DNA from: Lachnospiraceae bacterium UBA3692 | GTDB lineage: Bacteria > Bacillota > Clostridia > Lachnospirales > Lachnospiraceae | Length of the DNA stretch: 52,127 nt | Direction: 5' to 3' | NCBI GenBank assembly: GCA_002372815.1 | Contig: DFIR01000036.1 | Location: 1-52,127, forward strand | Part shown: one piece after another, positions 42,592-51,290 of the stretch | How positions within the stretch are numbered: position 1 is the stretch's first letter | Layout: each line of letters opens with the position of its first letter | The notes under the pieces: model-generated | The model's database searches: none | The model's input: the letters and a program-made list of their open reading frames with translations, nothing else | What the model was told of the DNA's origin: nothing | Position numbers and translations under genes: made by a program

Positions 42592-43534
42592 TCACTGCTT
42601 CAAAAGTCCCCTCGGCCTTCTTCCCTGCTATTTCGATCCGGTAATGCCCGTCACTCTGTATTCCGACCGTGTGATCGCCGGTATCGTAAAAATCGCCGAA
42701 GAACACCGGATCCTTTCCGCTCTCCGCAAGGCTCAGATGAAGACGTCCCCTCTCGAGCTCCGTGATATGGAACTCGACGGTATCTCCCTGTTTCAAATCA
42801 TACTCTCTGGCCACCGAAGTGTTCAGTCTTTCCGCTTCCACAACATAGCCGGTATCATTCTCCCTCACCGCGTAAGCGGAACGGCCCGACGACCAGAAGA
42901 ACACGCCCATGCCGGCGGCCAGCACGACGATGAGGGCAAATACACCTGCGTACTTGATCCGGACCATCGGGCTGTCCCCTGTTACCCGTTTCTCATATTG
43001 AAAGAAGTGTACAGCCGTCAGCGTAAAGATCGCCAGATACAGCACTGCCAGCCCGAGGAACGTGAAAGACAGGACATCCTGAACGATATCTCCCCCGCCG
43101 TAGCTCACTGTATTCATAAACAGCTGGGGACAGATCACTAGTGCGAACAGGACGATCAGAGGAAGGATCCTTCCCCTGAATACCCGCCTCATCATGTCCA
43201 ACCGGGAGGCATCGTCACAGAAGATCTCTTCTCTCTCCTCTCCCTGCGCCCCTTCTTTCCGGAAATAACTGTATCCCACAAAGTCGCAGAGATACTCCCA
43301 TCCGCAGTCCGAAAACATCTGGATATACTCAGCCTTGTTCCTTCTCCCCTCCTGGTTGTAGTCCAGCCTGTAAGCGGCCTGCCCGGGTACGCATTTCCTG
43401 AAGTGATAGAATCCCGGAAACGTCACATCTGTGAACTGCCACCCTTTCTCATGCATGGCGCTCAGATACTCCTCCTCCTGCTGGTACTGAGGGATCGTGA
43501 AAAATTTAAAGACGGTCTTCGTGTTTACCATCAT
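42584..43534 (-). CDS. DUF2812 membrane protein
   Basis: 316 residues. The N-terminal domain (FKFFTIPQYQQEEEYLSAMHEKGWQ, shown in part; LCDFVGYSYFRKEG) is the DUF2812 signature. Three membrane helices follow (near 125-145, 160-182 and 195-215), then an outer beta domain. DUF2812 genes normally sit behind a PadR regulator, as here, where they overlap by four bases. The function is unknown; a membrane stress or antimicrobial-peptide response is often supposed. Confidence 0.88.
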   Translation of the reverse strand: MMVNTKTVFKFFTIPQYQQEEEYLSAMHEKGWQFTDVTFPGFYHFRKCVPGQAAYRLDYNQEGRRNKAEYIQMFSDCGWEYLCDFVGYSYFRKEGAQGEEREEIFCDDASRLDMMRRVFRGRILPLIVLFALVICPQLFMNTVSYGGGDIVQDVLSFTFLGLAVLYLAIFTLTAVHFFQYEKRVTGDSPMVRIKYAGVFALIVVLAAGMGVFFWSSGRSAYAVRENDTGYVVEAERLNTSVAREYDLKQGDTVEFHITELERGRLHLSLAESGKDPVFFGDFYDTGDHTVGIQSDGHYRIEIAGKKAEGTFEAVIR

Positions 43535-43845
43535 CTCATCTCCTTCATGTTCTTATAGAGCCGCTCTATCCTCTTCATCTCCAGGTGAAGGACTTCGTTT
43601 CCCAGATCCGTGATCGAATAGATCTTCCTCTTCTCCTCTTCGCGGACGAAGCGGATCAGTCCGTCCTTCTCCATCTTGGAGAGGCTCCCGTACATCGTTC
43701 CCGGTGCAAGGACGATCTCTCCCTCCGTCATCTCCCGGACCTTCTGGACGACTCCGTAGCCGTGGTTCGGTTCCCTGAGGCACAGCAGGATATAGAACCC
43801 CGTCTCTGTCATCGGGACATACACTTTCCGAATGTGTGCATCCAT
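43531..43845 (-). CDS. PadR family transcriptional regulator
   Basis: 104 residues: winged helix FYILLCLREPNHGYGVVQKV, LAPGTMYGSLSKMEKDGLI and RKIYSITDLGNEVL. AAGGAG is spaced six bases from the ATG at 43845. It would repress its own operon at the palindromes upstream (43867-43913). It is cotranscribed with the DUF2812 gene. Confidence 0.93.
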   Translation of the reverse strand: MDAHIRKVYVPMTETGFYILLCLREPNHGYGVVQKVREMTEGEIVLAPGTMYGSLSKMEKDGLIRFVREEEKRKIYSITDLGNEVLHLEMKRIERLYKNMKEMR

Positions 43846-43866
43846 CTCTGTCTCCTTATATTTCAC

Positions 43867-43922
43867 TGCGATATATCGCACTTCGATGTACATATAATAT
43901 CGCAGTGCGATATATCTGTCAA
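43867..43922 (-). promoter_or_regulatory. PadR operon promoter with two overlapping operators
   Basis: On the minus strand TTGACA (43917-43922) and TATTAT (43894-43899) are exactly 17 bp apart. The spacer is filled by the 17-bp palindrome ATATCGCAGTGCGATAT (43897-43913). A second palindrome, TGCGATATATCGCA, lies downstream at 43867-43880. The half-site ATATCGCA thus occurs four times. PadR bound here would block RNA polymerase. Confidence 0.85.
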
Positions 43923-44029
43923 GGGGCATCCTCTGTTTCCCGACGATCGTCCTGCAGAGTTTCCACAAAATGTACGGGCAATACGATTAGTATGCGAGCA
44001 ATTCGGAATTAGGTTGTCATATCAACTAA

Positions 44030-44146
44030 GTGGATTATGAGTGGGAGGGCGAAAAGGCTGTGATCCTGTTCGCAAATGAAGAGAATGGATTCTGGAAAGC
44101 ACTTTTGTCTATGATGCTTCCGATCCGGCCGGGTGTGCTGCGATGA
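44030..44146 (+). pseudogene. Remnant carrying the right copy of the direct repeat
   Basis: A short frame from GTG 44030 (DYEWEGEKAVILFANEENG...) ends at 44146 and includes 44094-44133. The shared 40 bp can also be read as FVYDASDPAG, as in the left copy. No start signal is present. It is probably the other side of a gene region disrupted by the PadR module. Confidence 0.35.
44094..44133 (+). repeat. 40-bp direct repeat, right copy
   Basis: This matches 42537-42576 in the same orientation with one mismatch. The 1.52 kb between the copies holds only the PadR-DUF2812 operon and its promoter. Confidence 0.85.
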
Positions 44147-44205
44147 TCATAGAGCAAGAAGTCTGGTCCACAGCGAATTGAATATACGGTGCTCTTGTTT
44201 AGCTG

Positions 44206-44237
44206 CCTGCAGGCGGAACCACCGCCTGCAGGTTTTT
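44206..44237 (+). terminator. Terminator upstream of the MATE gene
   Basis: CCTGCAGGCGG pairs perfectly with CCGCCTGCAGG and is followed by TTTTT. It isolates the MATE gene from anything read through from the left. Confidence 0.9.
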
Positions 44238-44328
44238 CAGTTGGTGGAAAAGAGGGCGGAAGTGTGGTAGGGTGGAGGTATTGAGGACATATGTCGTGGC
44301 ATCATCAGATGATGCGGAAAGGAGCCGG

Positions 44329-45714
44329 GTGCATACAATGCGAGACAGTAGACCTTCTGCGTCTGCCAATCCGTTGGGGACTGCCCCTGTCGGGTCCCTC
44401 CTGATCCAGTATGCGATACCCAGCATTATCAGTACCCTGATCGCTTCCCTCTACAACATGGTGGATCAGATCTTTATCGGGCAGAGGATCGGTTTTCTCG
44501 GAAATGCTGCAACTACGGTCGCATACCCTCTGACCTTCCTGTGCGGAGCGCTGACGATCCTGTTCAGCAATGGCTCCTCCGTGAATTTCAATGTCTCCAA
44601 CGGCCGCGGGAACAAGGACGAGGCGCTTGGGTTCGCAGGCGCGGGCATCACGATGCTGCTGGCGGAAGGCCTCTTTACAGCTGCGATAGTCCTTCTGTTC
44701 ACCGGCAGCTTCGTGCGCCTTTTCGGCGCTACTGAACAGGTCTTCCCTTATGCGCGGACGTACATGCGCCTGATCGCGCCGGGATTTCCTTTTCTGGCCC
44801 TCACCTCGGGCGGTACCCTTCTGATCCGCTCTGATGGCAGCCCGCGCTACGCACTGGTGTGTTCCCTGTCCGGTGTTGCCCTGAACTTTATCCTGGATTA
44901 TCTGTTCCTGTTCCCTCTGAATATGGGGATCGCCGGCGCTGCGATCGCGACAGTCCTCGGCCAGGTCCTCTCCGCGGTCCTCGTGGCGGCATACCTGCTG
45001 CAGTTCCATACCGGCCGGCTTGAGAGAAGGCATTTTGCCGTGAACTCCGCCAAACTGCAGCAGATCATGTCGATCGGAGCAGCGGGAAGCCTCAATCAGG
45101 CAGCTATGCTGGTCATGAACCTGGTCCTGAACAGCTCCCTCAGCTATTATGGTTCTCTGTCTGAATATGGGGGAAGTGAAGCACTGGCGGCCGCTGGTGT
45201 TGTCACCAAGGTCAATTTCCTGTTCTATTCCACGATCATCGGCTGCAGTATCGGCGGACAGCCGATCATGGGTTTCAACTTCGGCGCCCGCAACTATGAG
45301 AGGGTGAAACAGACCGCGTATCTCATCTTTCGCTATGCGTTCGTGATCGGTGCCATAGAAACAGCCTGTTTCTGGCTGTTCCCACACCAGATCCTGCAGC
45401 TGTTCGGCAGCAGTGCCGGAGGCTATGAAGCCTTTGCGATCCGCTACATGCACGAGTTCATGCTGCTCGTCGTTCTGGCAGGGGTCCTGCCGGTCTCCAT
45501 GAATGCGATGGTCTCTATCAAAAAACCGAGGAACGGCATCATCATCTCACTCTCCAAGCAACTGGTCCTCATCATCCTGCTGCTGATCCTTCCCCGCCGT
45601 CTCGGGATCGACGGGGTCCTTCTCGCCGGCCCCATCGCTGACTTCCTCGTCGCAGTCGCAGCATTTTTCGTGATCCGGACTGCTTTCCTTCAGCTGGGCA
45701 GAGAGGAGATGTAA
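44329..45714 (+). CDS. MATE family efflux transporter
   Basis: About 461 residues with twelve helices. The N-terminal NPLGTAPVGSLLIQYAIPSIIS and YNMVDQIFIGQRIG match the DinF/NorM-like branch common in Clostridia. A second repeat starts near SIGAAGSLNQAAMLVMN, and QPIMGFNFGARNYERVKQ is the usual loop. It exports drugs or cationic compounds using an ion gradient. I start at GTG 44329, four bases after AAAGGAG; ATG 44338 is nine bases further, with poorer spacing. A weaker in-frame GTG at 44272 is also open. Confidence 0.92.
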   Translation: MHTMRDSRPSASANPLGTAPVGSLLIQYAIPSIISTLIASLYNMVDQIFIGQRIGFLGNAATTVAYPLTFLCGALTILFSNGSSVNFNVSNGRGNKDEALGFAGAGITMLLAEGLFTAAIVLLFTGSFVRLFGATEQVFPYARTYMRLIAPGFPFLALTSGGTLLIRSDGSPRYALVCSLSGVALNFILDYLFLFPLNMGIAGAAIATVLGQVLSAVLVAAYLLQFHTGRLERRHFAVNSAKLQQIMSIGAAGSLNQAAMLVMNLVLNSSLSYYGSLSEYGGSEALAAAGVVTKVNFLFYSTIIGCSIGGQPIMGFNFGARNYERVKQTAYLIFRYAFVIGAIETACFWLFPHQILQLFGSSAGGYEAFAIRYMHEFMLLVVLAGVLPVSMNAMVSIKKPRNGIIISLSKQLVLIILLLILPRRLGIDGVLLAGPIADFLVAVAAFFVIRTAFLQLGREEM

Positions 45715-45832
45715 TGCCTTACAGGCAGGCGTGGAATTTTGGCACCGGGTATTTGAAGAACTGACAAAAACAGCTTTTAACAGGGTCAGAAAAGGAGACC
45801 TTGTAAAACACAAAGGGATCCAGTATTCAGCC

Positions 45833-45864
45833 AGCCCACGGAAACCATCCAGTGGGCTCTTTTT
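45833..45864 (+). terminator. Terminator after the MATE gene
   Basis: AGCCCAC/GTGGGCT stem with a 12-nt loop, followed by CTTTTTC. It lies 120 bp after the stop codon. Confidence 0.75.
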
Positions 45865-45892
45865 CAACCCATTTTCAGGATCAAGGGGAGAT

Positions 45893-46026
45893 TATGGACA
45901 GGTATCTGATGCAGAATATAGGCATAGAAAATAACAGGAGGTAAATGATTGAAAAACTTGAGCATCATTTCCCCAGCGTCTGTTAAAATGGATCGTGAGA
46001 CGGACTGCGGGCAGGAATCAAAATAA
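45893..46026 (+). other. Three tiny frames in the leader of a lipoprotein gene
   Basis: In succession: a 16-codon frame at 45893-45943 (after AAGGGGAG), a 13-codon frame at 45945-45986 (AGGAGG three bases from its ATG, MIEKLEHHFPSVC) and a 12-codon frame starting at 45988. The first two have strong ribosome sites. They could be leader peptides of the lipoprotein gene at 46069, or the broken start of a lost gene. The rest of 45715-46068 holds only the terminator at 45833. Confidence 0.3.
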
Positions 46027-46068
46027 TATACTGCAGGCAGGGATCATATACATCAGGGAGGAGACATC

Positions 46069-46875
46069 ATGAAAAAACTATTTGCTACCATTCTTGCGGT
46101 CACAATGGCGGCGTGTTTAGCTGCGTGCGGAAGCAGCGCGTCAGGCACGGACTCATCAGCAGAAAAAGAAGCAGTGGAAGAGAGCACCCCGGAAACAGAA
46201 GCAGCTGCAGCGGAAGAACAGGCTGAAGCCGGGACAGAACAGGTGACAGAGACAGCTGCGGTGGAAACAACGGAAACCGCCGAAACAGTATCTGCAGAGG
46301 AACCGGCGCAGGAACCTGAAGAGGAGCACGGACCTTACAGTGATCCGGCGGCTTTTGCCGGGTTTGATTCATATTCCGTTATGGACAGGGCTGTCACGCT
46401 CGGAGTATCGACTTTCGGCGAAATGGGCGTCACGGAAATAGAGCGTGTCAAACAGTACTCAAACAATGGGCACGAGGCCAAGAACGATCCGGAGATGCTG
46501 GATGCTGGTGCCTGGGGACACGTCGTCACGGGGTATTACGCGAAGGAGGGCGGACAGCTTTCCTATATGATCGGCAATCCGTCTGACGCACCTGCCGCAA
46601 TTGAAGACTGTATCCTCACGGGCTGCACGGATGAGGAGGGGATCATTTTCTCTAATGGGATCAGCTGGAATGATTCCACAGCCGAGGACATTATTGCGAT
46701 CCTCGGAGAGCCTTACGAGATCCGAGGCACAGTCAGCGAAGATTACACAAGCGCCATGTATCTCTGGTGCGACGAAAGCGGGGCGCACTCGCTGGCGGTC
46801 TCTGTTTTTGCGGAAAATGAACTGTATCATATCACCAGCATGGAGTACACGAACTGGGGCTTGATGGAAGAGTGA
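46069..46875 (+). CDS. Lipoprotein of unknown function
   Basis: 268 residues. Lipobox CLAAC (Cys20), a Glu/Ala/Thr-rich linker to about residue 87, then a domain with DSYSVMDRAVTLGVSTFGEM and DIIAILGEPYEIRGTVSEDY. The middle pattern (G-S--D--A-LG-P----Y) resembles small SmpA/OmlA-like modules, which is a weak likeness. GGAGGAG precedes the ATG. Its linker type matches the lipoproteins at 36575 and 39994. Confidence 0.72.
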   Translation: MKKLFATILAVTMAACLAACGSSASGTDSSAEKEAVEESTPETEAAAAEEQAEAGTEQVTETAAVETTETAETVSAEEPAQEPEEEHGPYSDPAAFAGFDSYSVMDRAVTLGVSTFGEMGVTEIERVKQYSNNGHEAKNDPEMLDAGAWGHVVTGYYAKEGGQLSYMIGNPSDAPAAIEDCILTGCTDEEGIIFSNGISWNDSTAEDIIAILGEPYEIRGTVSEDYTSAMYLWCDESGAHSLAVSVFAENELYHITSMEYTNWGLMEE

Positions 46876-46905
46876 GGAGGCTCAGACAGACCCCGTGAGA
46901 GAGTT

Positions 46906-46933
46906 GCCCGTGGAGAAATCCGCGGGCTTCTTT
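46906..46933 (+). terminator. Terminator after the lipoprotein
   Basis: GCCCGTGGA pairs with TCCGCGGGC (one G-T) around GAAA and is followed by TTCTTTG. Confidence 0.7.
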
Positions 46934-47122
46934 GTATGGTGGAAGGACAACCTGATCTTTGCCCGCCTCATGGACGCCGGCAAGAAGCTCTCGGCGCGGA
47001 TCAACGGCATCGAGCAGAAGGGTTCCTTCACGCGGATCGCGATCGGGATCTATCTGGTAGATTCCGTATACTATAAAGTCGCTTTTTATGCCCTGAAGCG
47101 ACCTGTTCGGAAATCGCATTGA
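46934..47122 (+). pseudogene. Open frame without start signals, probable gene remnant
   Basis: A frame running to 47122 reads WWKDNLIFARLMDAGKKLSA and GSFTRIAIGIYLVDSVYYKV. Its only upstream start (46895) lies in the preceding terminator and has no ribosome site. The composition is protein-like, but I cannot name it. Confidence 0.3.
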
Positions 47123-47147
47123 TTATGCCTGCGCGGGTGGTTATAAT
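47119..47147 (+). promoter_or_regulatory. Promoter of the YesL-GH36 operon
   Basis: TTGATT (47119-47124) and a perfect TATAAT (47142-47147) are 17 bp apart. Confidence 0.75.
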
Positions 47148-47179
47148 CAGACTTGCGATCGTATATAGTAAAGTTGGTA

Positions 47180-47210
47180 CAGACCGTCCCCTGGTTCGGG
47201 AGACGGTCTG
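47180..47210 (+). other. Leader hairpin of the YesL-GH36 operon
   Basis: CAGACCGTC pairs with GACGGTCTG around a 13-nt loop that itself contains CC...GG. It is in the transcript leader, about 30 bp before the start codon, with no T-run. It may stabilise the mRNA, or as DNA it may be an operator for the AraC protein encoded downstream. Confidence 0.6.
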
Positions 47211-47240
47211 AATCATCCATATACAAAAGGGTATGCAAAG

Positions 47241-47960
47241 ATGAATCTGAACCATTTTTTCAGCCTGGACAGCCCGTTGATGACGATCCTGACAAGGATC
47301 GGGAACCTGATCATCCTGAACCTGCTCTTCATCGTATGCAGCATCCCGGTCGTGACGATCGGAGCGGCATGGACAGCCCTGCATTATGTATGTCTGCGGA
47401 TGCTCCGTGAGGAAGAAGGCTATGTGGCCAGGGATTTCTTCAGGTCCTTCCGCACGAATTTCCGTCAGTCCACCCTGATCTGGCTGATCATGATGGTCGT
47501 TTTCCTGATCGTGGGTATTGACATGAAGCTGCTTTCGAGGACGGGCGTGGCTTATCCGGTCTTCATTCATTATATCCTGATAGCGGATGCGGCGGCAGTT
47601 CTGGCGATCGGACTGTACGCGTTCCCTCTGCAGGCGAGGTTCGAGAATCCGCTGCGCAATACGATCCGGAATGCGGCCATCCTGATGATCAGTGCTCTGC
47701 CGAGGACACTGTGCATGCTCGTCCTTACAGCGATCCCCGTTGTTATTCTGCTGGGAATACCGAAGCTGCTGCCGATCGTGGTGATCATGGGTTTTTCTTC
47801 CTCCGTTTATGCCTGTGCGGCGCTGTACGACCCGGTCTTCAGAAGACTGGAACCGGCTCCTGAGGTCGAGGAGGAGATTCTGTCCGAACCTGAAGAGGAT
47901 ACGCCTGCTGAGCAGAATGAAGGCATGAAAGGAGATCAGCCTGATGAGACAGGAAGATGA
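47241..47960 (+). CDS. YesL/DUF624 membrane protein
   Basis: 239 residues with five helices. It begins NLNHFFSLDSPLMTILTRIGNLIILNLLFI (partly), the usual start of YesL-type proteins, and has ARDFFRSFRTNFRQSTLIWL in the middle. The tail after residue 200 is acidic. YesL proteins accompany carbohydrate-use operons; their job is not known. GH36 follows with a 17-base overlap. A promoter and leader hairpin lie upstream. Confidence 0.87.
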   Translation: MNLNHFFSLDSPLMTILTRIGNLIILNLLFIVCSIPVVTIGAAWTALHYVCLRMLREEEGYVARDFFRSFRTNFRQSTLIWLIMMVVFLIVGIDMKLLSRTGVAYPVFIHYILIADAAAVLAIGLYAFPLQARFENPLRNTIRNAAILMISALPRTLCMLVLTAIPVVILLGIPKLLPIVVIMGFSSSVYACAALYDPVFRRLEPAPEVEEEILSEPEEDTPAEQNEGMKGDQPDETGR

Positions 47961-50028
47961 CGGAAACATCTATACAGCAGACCGGATGCCTGTATTGACC
48001 GGGATCAACGTACACCTCAGCCGCGGGCAGGAAGTCCGTCCGGCTCTGCAGCAGACAGAAAACGGATGGACAGCTTCGGGAGAAGGCACAGAGATCCGGC
48101 TCAGGTGGGAGTCTTACAGCGGTGCCTCGGCTCTCATGCTGGAAGCGGCGGTCCCGATGATCGGCACATTCGATTACAATCCGGTCTTCGCAAACCCCTG
48201 TGCCGTCGAACTGGAACTGGATACTGCGGACTATGCGTCGCACCTGGCCTTATACCAGCACAAGATCTGGTGGATGCGGCCTTCCTGGGGCAATGCGGCG
48301 GGGGAGGTTCCCGGGAGGACCCAACTGCTCATCCTGAGAAGAGACAGCGAATATGAGGTCTTTGTCTGCTATTGCGACAGAATGACGCGCGCGGACCTGT
48401 CCGGCACGGACCACGGCCTGCGCCTGTCGGTCAGTACTTCCGTCACGAATCACGATCGCCTGTCCGGCCTGTTGCTTCTGCGGAGCTGCGGAAAGGATCC
48501 GTATGACGCGGTGGGAAAATGTGTCCGCGCCATACAGACCTATTCCGGCGGAGACGTGCTGCTGCGTGAAAAGAAGACCTATCCCTCTGTATTTGCAGGG
48601 GAAGGATGGTGCTCCTGGGACTCCATGGGACGGTCTGTCAGCGAGAAGCTTCTTGTGGACAAAATGGAGGAGCTGCGCTCCAAAGGACATCCTGTCGACT
48701 GGGTGCTCATTGACGACGGGTGGTCGCAGACGGATCAGGAGAGTGAGACGCTGACGGGATTTGGCGCTGATCCGGAGCGTTTTCCCGGAGGACTGGCGCA
48801 GACTGTGCGCATCCTGAAGGAGAAGTATCACGTGCGTCACGTCGGCGTCTGGCAGGCCGTCAAGGGCTATTGGCACGGGATCAGGCCCGGGTCGGAGGCG
48901 CACAGAGAAGCAGCGCCGTACCTGCAGAAGTACGGGAACGGAGAACTCTCTTACAGGCCGGATGCGGCTTCCTCTTTTGCTTTCTGGAGCAGCTGGCATG
49001 GAAGGCTCCGAAAAGAAGGGATCGATTTCGTCAAGATCGACGGGCAGAGCTCTTTCCAGGATATGGTGGCCGGCCAGGCGGACTGCATGGAGGCGCTCAG
49101 GCAGGTATACGAGGGGATGGAAGCTTCCGCTTTTCTGCATTTCAGAGGCAATCTGATCAACTGCATGGGCATGGGACCGGAGAATATCTGGGCGCGAACG
49201 TACAGTGCGCTCTCCAGGACCAGTGACGATTATCTGCCCAGAGAACTGGGGAGTTTTCCGGAACACGCAGGACAGAATGCGTATGCGAGCATCCTGCACG
49301 GGGAACTGTATTACGGGGACTGGGATATGTTCTGGTCCTCCCATCCGCAGGCCCTCCCCGGTGTGCTGCTGCGTATGATCAGCGGTGGACCGCTGTACAC
49401 CAGCGACGGCATCGGCAGGACGGATCCCGCTCTGCTTGCGCCCGCAGTGGGCGACGCGGCGGATGTACTGCGCTGTGACGGGATCGGAAGGCCGACCCTG
49501 GACTGTCTTACGGAGAGAAAGCGGGTCCTGAAACTGTTCAACACCTGCGGGGATGCGGTCTGCGTAGCGGCTTTCGACCTGGAACAGGGAGAGGGGATCG
49601 CAGCAGGCTGTATAGACCTCAAGGATTTTCCCGAAGGAAGAGCCGGGACAGGCTGGATCTATGACTGGCGCGCGCAGAAAGTGGATAGGATCACAGAGAG
49701 GGTCCCCTATTGCTTTGACCTGCAGGACGGCGGGGCCGGTATATATACCTTGATCCCGGATCGCGGCGAGAAGGTGACGGTGATCGGCATAGGGGATAAA
49801 TATATTCCCGCTGCAGGCGTGACCGGGGTCAGGAGAGAAGGCGACAATGTGTCCTTGGAGGCTGTCTGCGGGGGCACATGCATTATGGAGATACGTGACT
49901 GTTCTGTATGTGTGCAGATCGAGGGAGCGGGCACGGAGGAATTCACTTCCGGATCCACTGATCCGCAGATCATACAGGTCGCTGTTCCCGAGGGAGGCGC
50001 CAGGATCCGTATTCTTGTCAGACAGTGA
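47944..50028 (+). CDS. GH36 enzyme of the raffinose synthase/Sip1 type
   Basis: 694 residues, cytoplasmic. The N-terminal 200 residues form a beta-sandwich. The barrel has GWCSWDSMG near 221, WVLIDDGWSQ near 253, FVKIDGQSSFQDM with the presumed nucleophile Asp366, and ALSRTSDDYLP with the presumed acid/base Asp428. The RTSDD form is typical of the plant raffinose synthase/Sip1 branch, not of ordinary alpha-galactosidases. It probably hydrolyses or transfers alpha-galactosyl groups. AAAGGAG precedes the ATG inside the YesL gene. No sugar transporter is nearby. Confidence 0.9.
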   Translation: MRQEDDGNIYTADRMPVLTGINVHLSRGQEVRPALQQTENGWTASGEGTEIRLRWESYSGASALMLEAAVPMIGTFDYNPVFANPCAVELELDTADYASHLALYQHKIWWMRPSWGNAAGEVPGRTQLLILRRDSEYEVFVCYCDRMTRADLSGTDHGLRLSVSTSVTNHDRLSGLLLLRSCGKDPYDAVGKCVRAIQTYSGGDVLLREKKTYPSVFAGEGWCSWDSMGRSVSEKLLVDKMEELRSKGHPVDWVLIDDGWSQTDQESETLTGFGADPERFPGGLAQTVRILKEKYHVRHVGVWQAVKGYWHGIRPGSEAHREAAPYLQKYGNGELSYRPDAASSFAFWSSWHGRLRKEGIDFVKIDGQSSFQDMVAGQADCMEALRQVYEGMEASAFLHFRGNLINCMGMGPENIWARTYSALSRTSDDYLPRELGSFPEHAGQNAYASILHGELYYGDWDMFWSSHPQALPGVLLRMISGGPLYTSDGIGRTDPALLAPAVGDAADVLRCDGIGRPTLDCLTERKRVLKLFNTCGDAVCVAAFDLEQGEGIAAGCIDLKDFPEGRAGTGWIYDWRAQKVDRITERVPYCFDLQDGGAGIYTLIPDRGEKVTVIGIGDKYIPAAGVTGVRREGDNVSLEAVCGGTCIMEIRDCSVCVQIEGAGTEEFTSGSTDPQIIQVAVPEGGARIRILVRQ

Positions 50029-50082
50029 AAACTAACCGGACATCCAGAAGATTAGCGGGATATTTCCGGGATCTGGCTATAG

Positions 50083-50115
50083 CCGGGGCACAGTGGGGCT
50101 GTGTCCCGGTCTTTT
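50083..50115 (+). terminator. Terminator after the GH36 gene
   Basis: CCGGGGCACAG pairs with CTGTGTCCCGG (one G-T) around TGGGG, followed by TCTTTT. Confidence 0.88.
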
Positions 50116-50306
50116 GCTGTTTTCAGAAATCATAGGGATATAATGCGAAATTAACAGATATGGATATAAGAACGAAAATATAGACATATGCAATCGCAAT
50201 GTATCGATATTGGCATTTTATTCGTCACAGCAGGATATTCAGAAACATGTTTCTCAGGGTGACGGAACCGCTCTCTTAAGGGGATCCGATAAAGGAGTCT
50301 TCAGCT

Positions 50307-51188
50307 ATGAAACAGATCGCATACCAGTTTCATCGTGTGATCGAGGAACGGGAAGCGGAGATCAAATATCTCCAGTTCGGGCAGTTTATCGATGTCAATA
50401 TCTTTCAGTTTGGCAGGGAGCAATGCAACGCGCAGCATTCGTATGGTCCGGCAATCAGGAATCACTATCTGTTTCATTATATCGTTTCCGGGACCGGTAA
50501 GCTGCTCTCCACGGACAGGACCGGCATAGTGCATACCTACACGATCCACGCGGGAGAAGGATTTCTGATCGTCCCGCAGCAGATCAATACCTACTGCGCG
50601 GATCAGGACGACCCGTGGGAATATATGTGGCTGGAATTCGACGGCTCTAGTATCAGCAAGCCGCTGATCGCTGCAGGGCTCGATCAGGATCATCCGGTCT
50701 GGGTGCCTGATACGGACGCAGACAGAAGCGACATGCAGGGGATTCTGGAAACACTGATCAAAAACCATAATGATAGCGCCTATAATCTCATAGGCTACAC
50801 ATTCCTGTTTCTGGATGTGCTCCTGCGTTCAGGCGCGGACAAGAGAGTCAAGGCCAAGGATCGTGTGAAGGATCACTATATCAGCAGCGCTGTCAGCTAC
50901 ATAGAAAGATACTATTCCAAAGACCTGTCCGTCAGTGAAATCGCATCTGTCTGCGGGCTGAACCGCAGCTACTTCTCGAAGATCTTCAAAGAAGTCATGG
51001 GCGTGACCCCGCAGCAGTACCTTCTCCGGTACAGGATGTCGCAAGCCTGCAACCTGCTGAAGCATACGCGCTCTCCGATCAGAGAGATCAGCCATGCTAT
51101 CGGCTATCCGGACCAGCTGCATTTCTCGAGAGCCTTTAAGGCCTCCTTTCACATGAGCCCGCGGGAGTGGCGCAAGCAGAACAGTTAA
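50307..51188 (+). CDS. AraC family regulator (RafR/MsmR-like)
   Basis: 293 residues. The N-terminal cupin sensor includes NHYLFHYIVSGTGKL and HAGEGFLIVPQQINTY. The C-terminal double helix-turn-helix has SVSEIASVCGLNRSYFSKIF and IREISHAIGYPDQLHFSRAF, then MSPREWRK. Relatives control alpha-galactoside genes, so it likely activates the YesL-GH36 operon before it. AAAGGAG is nine bases from the ATG. The 278-bp gap before it has the GH36 terminator and AT-rich DNA but no promoter I would insist on. Confidence 0.93.
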   Translation: MKQIAYQFHRVIEEREAEIKYLQFGQFIDVNIFQFGREQCNAQHSYGPAIRNHYLFHYIVSGTGKLLSTDRTGIVHTYTIHAGEGFLIVPQQINTYCADQDDPWEYMWLEFDGSSISKPLIAAGLDQDHPVWVPDTDADRSDMQGILETLIKNHNDSAYNLIGYTFLFLDVLLRSGADKRVKAKDRVKDHYISSAVSYIERYYSKDLSVSEIASVCGLNRSYFSKIFKEVMGVTPQQYLLRYRMSQACNLLKHTRSPIREISHAIGYPDQLHFSRAFKASFHMSPREWRKQNS

Positions 51189-51222
51189 ACACGGCAGGGC
51201 TGCCGTGCCCGGAACAGCACAT

Positions 51223-51265
51223 CCCCGGAAACCATTGAAGCGTGATGGTTTCCGGGGTTATAATT
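51223..51265 (+). terminator. Terminator after the AraC gene
   Basis: CCCCGGAAACCAT pairs perfectly with ATGGTTTCCGGGG around a 9-nt loop, followed by TTATAATT. Confidence 0.85.
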
Positions 51266-51290
51266 ATGCCCATGTTGACCGAAGACCGCC

